Shown: positions 30,056 through 38,160 of the stretch, in pieces
Numbering within the stretch: the first letter of the stretch is position 1
How the letters are laid out: every line of letters begins with the position of its first letter
Assembly (NCBI GenBank): GCA_017848435.1
Contig: JAFEHU010000083.1
Coordinates: 1-64,000 of the forward strand
Source of the DNA: Burkholderiaceae bacterium
GTDB taxonomy: Bacteria > Pseudomonadota > Gammaproteobacteria > Burkholderiales > Burkholderiaceae_C
Length of the DNA stretch: 64,000 nucleotides
Direction of reading: 5' to 3'
Program-made: the position numbers and the translations under genes
The notes under the pieces: model-generated
Told to the model about the DNA's origin: nothing
The model's input: only the letters and a program-made list of their open reading frames with translations
Database searches by the model: none

Positions 30056-30568
30056 TCAGTAACCGCCGCCACCGCCACCACTGCGGCTGCCGCCACCGCT
30101 GCCGCCACGTGGGCCAGCGCCGTAGGGGCTGCGGAAACCGCCGTCACTGCCGCCACCGCCGCCGTAACCGCCACCACCGCTGCGGCCACCGCCGCCACCA
30201 CCGTAGCCGCCGCCACCGCTGCGGCCGCCGCCGCCACCACCGTAGCCGCCACCACCACCGCCGCCGCCGTAACCGCCGCCACCACCACCACCGAAGCCAC
30301 CGCTGCGGGGAGGACGCTCTTCCATCGGACGGGCTTCGTTGACGACAACGCTGCGGCCGCCCAGAGGCTGGCCGTTCATGCCGCTGATGGCGGCTTGGGC
30401 TTCAGCGTCGCTGCCCATTTCCACAAAGCCAAAGCCTTTGGAACGACCGGTATCGCGCTCCATCATGACCTTTGCGCTGGTCACAGTGCCGAATTGGCCG
30501 AAAGACTGTTCCAGGTCGCTGTCGCGCACCGAGTACGGCAGATTGCCAACGTACAATTTTTTGCCCAT
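30056..30568 (-). CDS. RNA-recognition-motif protein with glycine-rich tail
   Basis: A 170-residue RNA-binding protein. One RRM spans about residues 3-80, with RNP2 LYVGNL (5-10) and RNP1 KGFGFVEM (44-51). The remainder is a Gly/Tyr/Ser/Arg-rich low-complexity tail made of GGGGYGGGGGG-type units. The layout matches bacterial cold-inducible RRM proteins (Rbp) and plant GRPs. An AGGAG ribosome-binding site supports the start MGKKLYVGNL. The tail might support condensate formation, which is inference. No partner gene is adjacent. Confidence 0.92.
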   Translation of the reverse strand: MGKKLYVGNLPYSVRDSDLEQSFGQFGTVTSAKVMMERDTGRSKGFGFVEMGSDAEAQAAISGMNGQPLGGRSVVVNEARPMEERPPRSGGFGGGGGGGYGGGGGGGGYGGGGGGRSGGGGYGGGGGGRSGGGGYGGGGGSDGGFRSPYGAGPRGGSGGGSRSGGGGGGY

Positions 30569-30796
30569 GAAGGGACTCCTAATAAACACCAAAACAAAGC
30601 GATGGAGTCCCGAAAGCACAACAAACAAAAAACCGCTGTGGCGCGAAACTGACCGATCACCGAAACTGCGCATCCCCCGAAATTCAGGATAGTCGCTTTT
30701 CCATTATGCGCCAATTCAGCGCGTCACGGAAAATACTTGCAAACAGGGTTTTGGCATTTGTCAACAACAGCCGGCAAATGCCTGTCAAACGGCGGT
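30569..30796. other. Intergenic region upstream of the RRM gene
   Basis: 228 bp between two leftward genes. It would carry the promoter and 5' leader of the RRM gene. The part next to the gene is AT-rich for this genome (for example ACAACAAACAAAAAACCGC near 30618), unlike its surroundings, and may be a cold-shock-type leader. No ORF is supported. Confidence 0.35.
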
Positions 30797-31012
30797 TCAA
30801 TGCCCGGGTGTGGACTCGTCTTCGGCGTAGTTGCGCCACTGGCGCATGGCGTTGCGCATGGTCAGCACCTGGCGCTCAAACACCGGGCAGGTTTTGCAGG
30901 CCGCCAGGTGAAAACGCAGGGCGACCCGGTCTGCCAAAGGCAATGGCCGGTCTTCCCGGGCGATCAGGAGGGCAGAAACTTCCTTGCAGGTGCGGCGCAA
31001 AACCATGGTCAA
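30797..31012 (-). CDS. Zinc-finger anti-sigma factor (small)
   Basis: A 71-residue protein with His35-x3-Cys39-x2-Cys42 (HLAACKTCP) and an upstream Cys9, the pattern of zinc-binding anti-sigma domains. The 4-nt overlap with the upstream ECF sigma gene supports pairing. It has no transmembrane segment, so it would be a cytoplasmic, redox- or metal-responsive anti-sigma factor. The role is inferred from architecture and position. The usual NrsF-type membrane anti-sigma of Caulobacter bufferin loci is not present here. Confidence 0.78.
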   Translation of the reverse strand: MTMVLRRTCKEVSALLIAREDRPLPLADRVALRFHLAACKTCPVFERQVLTMRNAMRQWRNYAEDESTPGH

Positions 31013-31575
31013 TTCTTGGCAGGTGACTGAAACCAGTTCAGTTCAAGGCATTCGCGCAGGCGGAGGCGGGCACGGTGGAGCTGAACGTACAAATTCGTCG
31101 AGGTCAGGTTCAATTCCTTACAGACTTCGTCACACGACAGTTCCAGCCATTCGCGCATCAGGAACACGCGGCCCATCACCGGAGGCAATTTTTCGGCACA
31201 GGCTTCCAGCACGCGAAAAAACTGCTGCGAATTGAGGTCCTGCTCGGGGTTGCCCCAGGAGGCCGGCGGCGACGCGAAGTGCCCGTTGCTGTGAAAGGTC
31301 AGCGCGTCCAGTTCTTCGCTGCCATCGCTGTCTTCGTTCGCGTCCATGCTGACCTCGCGCGAGCGTTGGCGCAGGATGTCGAGCACCTTGTGCTTGAGGA
31401 TGCCCACCAGCCAGGTCTTCAGCTGCGAGCGGTTGCCAAACGACTGGGGTTTGGTCAGCGCGGCCAGCATGGTTTCAGACACCGCGTCCTCGGCCCATGC
31501 GTCGTTGCGGAGCTGCAGGCGCGCAAAGCGCAGCAGGTAGGTGCGGTGTTCAGCAAGCTGGTGTTCGATGGGCAT
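31009..31575 (-). CDS. ECF-type RNA polymerase sigma factor
   Basis: A ~188-residue sigma-70 family ECF factor. Region 2 is RTYLLRFARLQLRNDAWAED to LKTWLVGILKHKVLDILRQ, then a variable linker, and region 4 is LPPVMGRVFLMREWLELSCDEVCKELNLTSTNLYVQLHRARLRLREC. The start MPIEHQL is chosen; ATG at 31602 is possible. It overlaps the anti-sigma gene. A two-block motif upstream of the divergent thioredoxin gene and of the bufferin operon is the likely recognition site (see promoters). The inducing signal may be copper or oxidative stress, by analogy. Confidence 0.9.
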   Translation of the reverse strand: MPIEHQLAEHRTYLLRFARLQLRNDAWAEDAVSETMLAALTKPQSFGNRSQLKTWLVGILKHKVLDILRQRSREVSMDANEDSDGSEELDALTFHSNGHFASPPASWGNPEQDLNSQQFFRVLEACAEKLPPVMGRVFLMREWLELSCDEVCKELNLTSTNLYVQLHRARLRLRECLELNWFQSPAKN

Positions 31576-31585
31576 GGCAAGACCG

Positions 31586-31617
31586 CTGTAAGAGGCACGC
31601 ATGGTAGCTGACCAACC
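31586..31617 (+). promoter_or_regulatory. Candidate ECF-sigma promoter before the thioredoxin gene
   Basis: CTGTAAGA (31586-31593), 14 bp, then CTGACCAACC (31608-31617). The same two blocks with the same 14-bp spacing occur at 32152-32183. The second block ends 3 bp before the ATG at 31621, so transcripts would be nearly leaderless or the true start is further in. Confidence 0.65.
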
Positions 31618-31620
31618 CCC

Positions 31621-32127
31621 ATGCGCCTATTACAGACTGTTTTGATCGCCTTTGCGGTCCTCGCCGCCCAACCCGCCAGCGCGGAAGAGCGGCCCACGCT
31701 GGCCGGCCGGACGCTGGAGGGGCGGCCGTTCCAGCTCGCCGCATTGCGTGGCAAGGTGGTGATGGTGGTGTTCTGGTCCACCGGCTGCGCGGTTTGCCGC
31801 GACCGGATGGCCGAGCTGCGCCAGAACTACGCGGGCTGGCAAGGCCAACCCTTTGAACTGGTCGCGGTCAGCATGGACCGCCGCGCGCAAGACCTCGCCG
31901 ACTACGACAGGATACTGACCACGCTGGTGCCCGTGCGCCAGCGTTTTGTGCAGCTCTGGCAGGGTGAACCTGGCTATGCCGACAGCTTCAGACCAACGGT
32001 GGCCAGTGCCGATGGCCGGCCGCAGTTGCCGATCACCTACCTGCTGGACAAACAGGGCCGGCTGGTTGCACAGTACGGTGGCCGCGTGCCGGCAGACGTG
32101 TGGGACCGCATTGCCGATCTGCTCTGA
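31621..32127 (+). CDS. TlpA-like periplasmic thioredoxin
   Basis: A 168-residue exported thiol-disulfide protein. A signal peptide ends about QPASA-EE (residue 21). The thioredoxin domain has CAVC (Cys56, Cys59) in FWSTGCAVCRDRM and the cis-Pro segment LPITYLLDKQGRLVAQYGG. It is divergent from the ECF sigma gene and carries the same promoter motif as the bufferin operon downstream. It could reduce or oxidise the cysteines of the exported precursor peptide, or handle copper-oxidised thiols. That link is inference from context. Confidence 0.88.
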   Translation: MRLLQTVLIAFAVLAAQPASAEERPTLAGRTLEGRPFQLAALRGKVVMVVFWSTGCAVCRDRMAELRQNYAGWQGQPFELVAVSMDRRAQDLADYDRILTTLVPVRQRFVQLWQGEPGYADSFRPTVASADGRPQLPITYLLDKQGRLVAQYGGRVPADVWDRIADLL

Positions 32128-32151
32128 GCCGTGCGGGCGGTTGCAACGTGC

Positions 32152-32183
32152 CTGTAAGAACCCGGCCCGCGCCCTGACCAACC
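32152..32183 (+). promoter_or_regulatory. Candidate ECF-sigma promoter for the bufferin operon
   Basis: CTGTAAGA (32152-32159), 14 bp, CTGACCAACC (32174-32183), identical in both blocks and in spacing to the site before the thioredoxin gene. The intervening 14 bp differ, which argues for selection on the two blocks. It would give a leader of about 70 nt before the precursor gene. Confidence 0.72.
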
Positions 32184-32261
32184 CACAACCAGGCCCGAAC
32201 GTGGGCGCTGGCCGGGACGCTGTCCCCTTCTCACCTCATTCTTTTTTACCAGGAGTTACCC

Positions 32262-32528
32262 ATGAACCAACGTGCCATGATCGCCGCCGCTGCCACCGTG
32301 CTGTCCACCCTGCTGGCCGCTTCGCCCGCGATGGCCCAGGAAAAGGGCAAGGAAAAATGCTACGGCATCGCCAAGGCCGGCCAGAACGACTGCGCCAACC
32401 TGTCCGGTAGCCACTCGTGCGCTGGCCAGTCCAAGGCCGACAACGACAAGGGTGAGTGGAAGTACGTCGCCAAAGGCACCTGCGCCACGATGGGTGGCCT
32501 GACCGCTGACAAGGTCAAAAAAGGCTGA
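32262..32528 (+). CDS. bufA: Bufferin-type RiPP precursor (DUF2282, BufA-like)
   Basis: An 88-residue exported small protein. The signal peptide is residues 1-25 (cleavage near SPAMA-Q). The mature part has four cysteines (33, 44, 53, 74) in the DUF2282 pattern [19 protein letters not shown] and KGTCATMGG. In this family, cysteines are modified by the neighbouring DUF692 enzyme to copper-binding heterocycles (bufferins). A strong AGGAG lies before the ATG. It is the first gene of bufABC-doxX. Copper sequestration in the periplasm is expected by homology. Confidence 0.9.
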   Translation: MNQRAMIAAAATVLSTLLAASPAMAQEKGKEKCYGIAKAGQNDCANLSGSHSCAGQSKADNDKGEWKYVAKGTCATMGGLTADKVKKG

Positions 32529-32573
32529 TCGACCATGGAGCGCCCCGGTTGGCCACGTGCCGCCGGGCGCTTT

Positions 32574-32606
32574 GTGGATGCCCACCGCGCGCAGGTGGCC
32601 ATCCAC
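32574..32606 (+). promoter_or_regulatory. Intra-operon hairpin between precursor and MNIO genes
   Basis: GTGGATGCCCACC (32574-32586) and GGTGGCCATCCAC (32594-32606) form a 12-bp stem with one C-C mismatch and a 7-nt loop. It has no T-tract. It may stabilise the precursor mRNA or dampen expression of the downstream enzymes. Confidence 0.55.
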
Positions 32607-32641
32607 AAGGAAACGCCCAAACCCGCTTCTTGACACCCGCC

Positions 32642-33550
32642 ATGGTTGCCCACCCCCATTCCTTGACCAACGCCGCGTCCCCGGTGGGCATTGGCTGGCG
32701 CCATGCGCACTACGCCGAGCTGCTGGCGGACCGGCCTGCGCTGGACTTTCTGGAGGTGCACTCCGAGAACTTCTTTGGTGCCGGTGGCGCTGCGCAGGCG
32801 GTGCTGCTGCAGGCGCGTGCGCATTACCCGGTGAGCCTGCACGGCGTGGGCCTCGCGCTGGGTTCGGCCATGGGGGTGGACGCCTGGCACCTGGACCAGC
32901 TGGCCGCGCTGGTGGACCGCGTCGAGCCGGTGCGCGTCAGCGACCACGCCTGTTTTGCACGTGCCGAACGGGCGGGCCAGGCGGTGCACGCGGCCGACCT
33001 GCTGCCACTGCCCTTCCGGCAGGACGCGCTCGATGTGCTGTGCGCCAACGTGCAGCGGGTGCAGGACCGGCTGCGGCGCCCGCTGCTGGTGGAGAACCTG
33101 TCGGCCTACCTGCAATGGGCCGACAGCGACCTCGAAGAAACCGACTTTCTGGCCACGCTGGCACAGCGCACCGGCTGCCAGCTGCTGGTGGACGTGAACA
33201 ACATTTACGTCAATGCGCTCAACGACGCGCTGGCCTTGCCGGCCGAGCAGCGTGTGGCCGGCCAGCCGCTGACGCAGTGCCGCGCCTGGCTCGACCGGTT
33301 GCCGCCCGGCGTGGTGGGCGAACTCCACCTCGCCGGCCATTGCCGCATGGACGACATCGCCATCGACGACCACGGCAGCGAGGTCTGTGCCGAGGTCTGG
33401 CAGCTCTACCGGCACGCCCTGGCGCGTTTTGGCGCCGTGCCCACGCTGGTGGAATGGGACACCAACCTGCCCCCGCTGGCGGTGCTGCTGGCCGAAGCGG
33501 CGCAGGCCCGCGCGCTGCAACCCAGCCCGATGGCAGCGGTGGCGCCATGA
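32642..33550 (+). CDS. bufB: Multinuclear non-heme iron oxidase (DUF692/MNIO, BufB-like)
   Basis: A 302-residue TIM-barrel oxidase that installs modified cysteines on the DUF2282 precursor. Conserved blocks include [76 protein letters not shown] and VEWDTNLPP, giving the His/Asp/Glu/Asn ligands of the iron centre. The start MVAHPHSL is the first ATG after the hairpin. The ATGA overlap with the partner gene supports a complex. Methanobactin MbnB is a distant relative. Confidence 0.92.
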   Translation: MVAHPHSLTNAASPVGIGWRHAHYAELLADRPALDFLEVHSENFFGAGGAAQAVLLQARAHYPVSLHGVGLALGSAMGVDAWHLDQLAALVDRVEPVRVSDHACFARAERAGQAVHAADLLPLPFRQDALDVLCANVQRVQDRLRRPLLVENLSAYLQWADSDLEETDFLATLAQRTGCQLLVDVNNIYVNALNDALALPAEQRVAGQPLTQCRAWLDRLPPGVVGELHLAGHCRMDDIAIDDHGSEVCAEVWQLYRHALARFGAVPTLVEWDTNLPPLAVLLAEAAQARALQPSPMAAVAP

Positions 33551-34446
33551 GCAGCCTGCTGGCCCGCGAACAAGCCGCCCTGCTGGCGGCGATTTCGAGC
33601 TTTCGCCTGGCCGACGCCCTGCAGACCATGGCGCCGCTCGCCAAACCGTGGCCGCTCACTGCACGCGGCCTGCAGTGTTACCAGGCCAACGCGCTGGCGC
33701 TGGCCCGCCGGGCCTTGCCCGAGGCCTTTCCGGTGCTGGCCCAGATGCTGGGCGACGAGAGTTTTGCCGAGCTGGCGGCCGATTTCTGGCAGCAGCACCC
33801 GCCGGCCCGGGGCGACATCGCCCAGTGGGGCGGTGCATTGCCGGCCTTTGTGGCGGCGTCGCCCCAACTGGCCGACACGCCCTACCTGGCCGATGTGGCG
33901 CAGGTGGAGTGGGCGCTGCACAGCGTGGCCACGGCGGCCGATCAGGTCTTGGACATCGCTTCTTTCGCCTTGCTGACCGAGGCCGACCCGGCCACCTACA
34001 CCCTGCAATGTGCCGAGCCGCTGCACTGCGTGGCCAGCCCCTGGCCGGTGGTGACGCTGGTGGACGCGCACCGCCAGGGGCCCGACGCGCTGGCCGCGTT
34101 GCCCGAGCGGCTGGCCGGTCTGGCCGCGCGCGACGCCCGTGCCGAAACCGCGCTGGTCTGGTGCCAGGGCCTGCGGCCCACGCTGCGGCAGGCCGCACCG
34201 GGCGAAGCGGCTTTTGTTTTGGCGCTGCAGCGTGGCGCCTCGCTGACTGACGCGCTGGAGGCCGCAGACAGCGCAGACGCTTTCGATTTCAACGCCTGGC
34301 TGCCCGACGCGGTCCAGACCGCGCTGGTCACCGGCGCACTAGGGCCTGTTCAGCCTACTTTTGTCAGTGCGAATGGGGTTAAAACAGCGCCAATCAAGGC
34401 GCGGGACGACGGCAAGGCTTCTGCCTTGCCTAGGCCTGCAACGTAG
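33547..34446 (+). CDS. bufC: DUF2063 MNIO partner protein (BufC-like) with MITE-encoded C-terminus
   Basis: A 299-residue protein. The N-terminal DUF2063 domain ([76 protein letters not shown]) recruits the precursor to the MNIO enzyme. The C-terminal domain follows ([19 protein letters not shown]). From about residue 265 the frame runs into the 269-bp inverted-repeat element, so the last ~35 residues (after LVTGALG) are encoded by the insertion. The core domain seems intact, so function is probably kept. Confidence 0.88.
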   Translation: MSSLLAREQAALLAAISSFRLADALQTMAPLAKPWPLTARGLQCYQANALALARRALPEAFPVLAQMLGDESFAELAADFWQQHPPARGDIAQWGGALPAFVAASPQLADTPYLADVAQVEWALHSVATAADQVLDIASFALLTEADPATYTLQCAEPLHCVASPWPVVTLVDAHRQGPDALAALPERLAGLAARDARAETALVWCQGLRPTLRQAAPGEAAFVLALQRGASLTDALEAADSADAFDFNAWLPDAVQTALVTGALGPVQPTFVSANGVKTAPIKARDDGKASALPRPAT

Positions 34447-34608
34447 GGTGGCGCTGTTTTAACCCCATTCCCTCCGGGTTGCGGCCAAAAAGGCCATGCG
34501 CGGCGTTGCGAAGCCTTACCGGGGGCCAACCCCGGCAGCGTTTCGCGCCTTGCGCATGACCTTTTTGACTCGCAACGCACCTGGCAAAAGTAGGCTGAAC
34601 AGGCCCTA
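34340..34608. mobile_element. MITE-like element with 24-bp perfect terminal inverted repeats
   Basis: The ends TAGGGCCTGTTCAGCCTACT...(34340-34363) and its exact inverse (34585-34608) match over 24 bp, and similarity extends a few bases further inward. Inside are a perfect 21-bp inverted repeat (34371-34391 with 34450-34470) enclosing GGCAAGGC/GCCTTGCC, and a second stem-loop with CCGGGG/CCCCGG. There is no ORF for a transposase. CTA or TA at both edges could be the target duplication. It lies across the 3' end of bufC and before doxX. Confidence 0.85.
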
Positions 34609-34646
34609 ACCCTTCACCCCGACCCCGTTGTTTCAGGAGACACCCG

Positions 34647-35132
34647 ATGAGCACCTCTTCCACCGCCATGAACCCGGCCACTGGCCATCCCCCGAGCTTG
34701 CTGGCGCGTGTGCGCGGGCTGTACAACGGCGCCGCCGCGCTGCTGGACCTGCTGCAACCGCTGGCGCTGCTGGCGGCGCGCATCTACGTGGCGCAGGTGT
34801 TTTTCCTGTCCGGCCTGACCAAGCTGCGCGACTGGGAGACCACCGTGGCGCTGTTCACCGACGAGTACCAGGTGCCGCTGCTGTCGCCCGAGCTGGCGGC
34901 CGCGCTCGGCACCGGCGGCGAGCTGGTGCTGCCGGTCTTGTTGTTCCTGGGGCTGGGTGGGCGTTTTGCCGCGCTCGGCCTGTTTGTGGTGAACGCGGTG
35001 GCGGTGGTCGCCCTGGCCGACATCCCGCCAGCGGCCTTGCAGCAGCACCAGTTCTGGGGCGCCCTGTTGGCCGGTATCGCCATTTTTGGTGCCGGCAAGC
35101 TGTCGCTGGACAACTGGCTCAAGTTGCGCTGA
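34647..35132 (+). CDS. DoxX-family membrane protein (BufD-like)
   Basis: A 161-residue inner-membrane protein with four hydrophobic helices (LALLAARIYVAQVFFLSGLTKLRDW, LAAALGTGGELVLPVLLFLGL, FAALGLFVVNAVAVVALADIP, GALLAGIAIFGAGKLSLDNWL). The motif FLSGLTKLxDW is the DoxX signature. DoxX proteins commonly close DUF2282-DUF692-DUF2063 operons. CAGGAGA precedes the ATG. The MITE now separates it from bufC, ending 38 bp upstream. It converges on recX with a 15-bp gap. Confidence 0.9.
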   Translation: MSTSSTAMNPATGHPPSLLARVRGLYNGAAALLDLLQPLALLAARIYVAQVFFLSGLTKLRDWETTVALFTDEYQVPLLSPELAAALGTGGELVLPVLLFLGLGGRFAALGLFVVNAVAVVALADIPPAALQQHQFWGALLAGIAIFGAGKLSLDNWLKLR

Positions 35133-35147
35133 GCGCGCTGCCAGGGT

Positions 35148-35606
35148 TCACGCCAAGTCGTCTTCCGGTGCGTTCAGCACGCGCCGCACCACCTCGCCGC
35201 TGAAGCCCCGGCTGGCCAGAAAACGCATCTGGCGGGCGCGGTCGGCGGCGTCCACTGCGGACGTGCCCCCAAACTTCTTTTGCCAGACGTCGCGTGCCCG
35301 CGCCAGCTCGGTGCTGGCCAGCGCGGCCACGGCGCTGGCCACGGCCTCGCGGTCCAGCCCCTTGCGTTCCAGCTCCTGCCGCACCCGGCCCGCGCCCAGC
35401 CGGGGGGCGCGGCGGTGGACCACGCTGTCCACCACCCGCTGCTCGTTGATGAAGTCCTTGGCCTGCAGCGCGTCCAGCGCCTGCGCCAGCGTGCCCGGCA
35501 CGGCTTCAAACGCGGCCAGCTTGCGTTCCAGCTCGGCGCGGGAGTGCTCGCGCTGCGCCAGCAGGCGCAGCGCGCGGCCCTTGAGCGATGGTCCGGTGGT
35601 GTTCAT
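35148..35606 (-). CDS. recX: Regulatory protein RecX
   Basis: A 152-residue helical protein that limits RecA filament growth. The sequence SLKGRALRLLAQREHSRAELERKL and the C-terminal ARQMRFLASRGFSGEVVRRVL carry the three-helix repeats of RecX. It is downstream of recA on the same strand with an 88-bp gap that contains repeat copy D, which may reduce recX expression relative to recA. Confidence 0.93.
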   Translation of the reverse strand: MNTTGPSLKGRALRLLAQREHSRAELERKLAAFEAVPGTLAQALDALQAKDFINEQRVVDSVVHRRAPRLGAGRVRQELERKGLDREAVASAVAALASTELARARDVWQKKFGGTSAVDAADRARQMRFLASRGFSGEVVRRVLNAPEDDLA

Positions 35607-35612
35607 CGGTCA

Positions 35613-35687
35613 GATGCTATTGTTTAAGTAGCAATCTTGCGAGATTTCACTAAGGCTTGAGGCCGATTTGGCCTAAAAATCAGCCGC
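35613..35687 (+). repeat. Dispersed repeat family 1, copy D
   Basis: ATGCTATTGTTTAAGTAGC is followed by GAGATTTCACTAAGGCTTGA and the hairpin GGCCGATTT (35661-35669) with AAATCAGCC (35677-35685), one mismatch. It fills most of the recA-recX spacer, 7 bp before the recX start codon on the other strand. Confidence 0.78.
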
Positions 35688-35694
35688 AGAAGCC

Positions 35695-36759
<1,065 letters not shown>

Positions 36760-36819
36760 GAAAAACTCCTTGAATATCAAACACTTGCTGAAAATTGAAC
36801 CAGTTACAAACTCAATTAA

Positions 36820-36835
36820 CTGGATGGTTGAACAG
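36820..36835 (-). promoter_or_regulatory. Candidate LexA (SOS) box for recA
   Basis: On the recA strand the site reads CTGTTCAACCATCCAG, matching CTG-N10-CAG, and is flanked as TACTG...CAGTT. It lies 61-76 bp before the recA start. The inner bases are not the alternating TA of E. coli, so strength is uncertain. Confidence 0.6.
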
Positions 36836-36900
36836 TAGTTTAAGTGAAAGTCAAAAATAATTAGTGAAATTAATGGTCAGTTTGCCTTACCATTTGGCCG

Positions 36901-37422
36901 GTGAGCGCTGCAAGCAATTCCACCTCGGCCCCCGGCTGGCGCCAGACCCATCTGGGCCGCTTGCTGGGCCACGCGATGCGCCGGTTTGACGACCGGGTGC
37001 TGCACCTGATGGCGCACAGCGTGGAGGTGCCGTTGGCGCTCTCCAACCTCGCCGCGCGCGGGCAGATCAGCGCCGCGCACACCCACATCACCCGCCACCT
37101 GGCGCTGGAAGGTTCGCGCCTGACCGAGCTGGCCGCACTGGCCGGCATGAGCAAGCAGGCCATGGGCGACCTGGTGGACCAGTGCGCCGCCTGGGGCCTG
37201 GTTGAACGTGTGGCAGGCCTTCACGACCGGCGCGCACGGCTGGTGGTGTTCACCCCCACCGGCCTGCAGTGGCTGCGCGCGTTTGAGCTCGCGGTGCGCC
37301 AGGCCGAGGCCGAATTCCGCAACGAGGTGGGTGAGCAGGTCGCCACCGTGGTGGCGCTTGGGCTGGAGGTCTATGCCGACGGCAACCCGGTGCAACCGCG
37401 CCAGCGCGCGGCCCCGTCCTAA
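36901..37422 (+). CDS. MarR-family transcriptional regulator
   Basis: A 173-residue winged-helix regulator. The recognition helix region LTELAALAGMSKQAMGDLVDQCAAWGLVERV (about residues 76-106) and wing HDRRARLVVFTPTGLQWLRAFE are typical of MarR. The start is GTG. It is divergent from recA with a 141-bp shared region that also holds the LexA-like box. Its ligand and targets are unknown. A two-component system follows on the same strand 63 bp later. Confidence 0.87.
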   Translation: MSAASNSTSAPGWRQTHLGRLLGHAMRRFDDRVLHLMAHSVEVPLALSNLAARGQISAAHTHITRHLALEGSRLTELAALAGMSKQAMGDLVDQCAAWGLVERVAGLHDRRARLVVFTPTGLQWLRAFELAVRQAEAEFRNEVGEQVATVVALGLEVYADGNPVQPRQRAAPS

Positions 37423-37485
37423 AATGGGCGTCAGCGAGACCGGCATGGGCATGCTGGCCGAGCACTACAACGACGGGAGACCTGC

Positions 37486-38160
37486 ATGCGGATACTGATT
37501 GCCGAAGACGACCAGGTGCTGGCCGACGGGCTGCTGCGCAGCCTGCGCGCCAGCGGTGCGGCGGTCGACCACGTGCCCGACGGCGCCCAGGCGGACGCCG
37601 CGCTGATGACCAACACCCAGTTCGATCTGCTGATCCTGGACCTCGGCCTGCCGCGCCTGCACGGGCTGGAGGTGCTCAAGCGCCTGCGCTCGCGTGGCGG
37701 CAACCTGCCGGTGCTGATCCTGACCGCCGCCGACGGCGTGGAAGAGCGCGTCAAGGGCCTCGACTACGGGGCCGACGACTACATGGCCAAGCCCTTTAGC
37801 CTGCAGGAGCTGGAAGCCCGCGTGCGGGCCCTCACCCGGCGCGGCATGGGCGGCGCCACCAGCAGCATCAAGCACGGCCCGCTGATCTACGACCAGGCCG
37901 GCCGCGTGGCCACCATCGACGGCAAGATGGTCGAGCTCTCGGCGCGCGAACTCGGCCTGCTGGAAGTGCTGTTGCAGCGCGCCGGCCGGCTGGTGAGCAA
38001 AGACCAGCTGGTGGAGCGCCTGTGCGAGTGGGGTGAAGAGGTCAGCAACAACGCCATCGAGGTCTACATCCACCGCCTGCGCAAAAAGATTGAAAAAGGC
38101 CCGATCCGCATCGCAACCGTTCGCGGCCTGGGCTATTGCCTGGAGAAAATACCCGGGTGA
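37486..38160 (+). CDS. OmpR/PhoB-family response regulator
   Basis: A 224-residue two-component regulator. The receiver domain has the acidic pair EDD (7-9), phospho-acceptor Asp52 (LLILDLGLP), Thr in LILTAADG and Lys in MAKPF. The C-terminal winged helix (ELSARELGLLEVLLQRAGRLVSKDQL, NAIEVYIHRLRKKIE, IATVRGLGYCLE) binds DNA. It is closest in style to QseB/TctD-type regulators. The GTGA overlap with the kinase gene shows the pair. Confidence 0.95.
   Translation: MRILIAEDDQVLADGLLRSLRASGAAVDHVPDGAQADAALMTNTQFDLLILDLGLPRLHGLEVLKRLRSRGGNLPVLILTAADGVEERVKGLDYGADDYMAKPFSLQELEARVRALTRRGMGGATSSIKHGPLIYDQAGRVATIDGKMVELSARELGLLEVLLQRAGRLVSKDQLVERLCEWGEEVSNNAIEVYIHRLRKKIEKGPIRIATVRGLGYCLEKIPG

Noticed and set aside
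30031-30342. Repeated GGN/CCN units that could look like a tandem or CRISPR-like repeat
   Set aside because: They encode the Gly-rich tail of the RRM protein. Unit length is irregular and there are no spacers.
34371-34470. The long hairpin as a simple transcription terminator or an integron attC site
   Set aside because: It is internal to a larger element with perfect terminal inverted repeats and has no T-tract, and attC core boxes or an integrase were not seen.
37202-37498. Possible small leader ORF before the response regulator
   Set aside because: Most of it overlaps the marR-type gene in another frame, and the free part is only about 24 codons with no clear ribosome-binding site.
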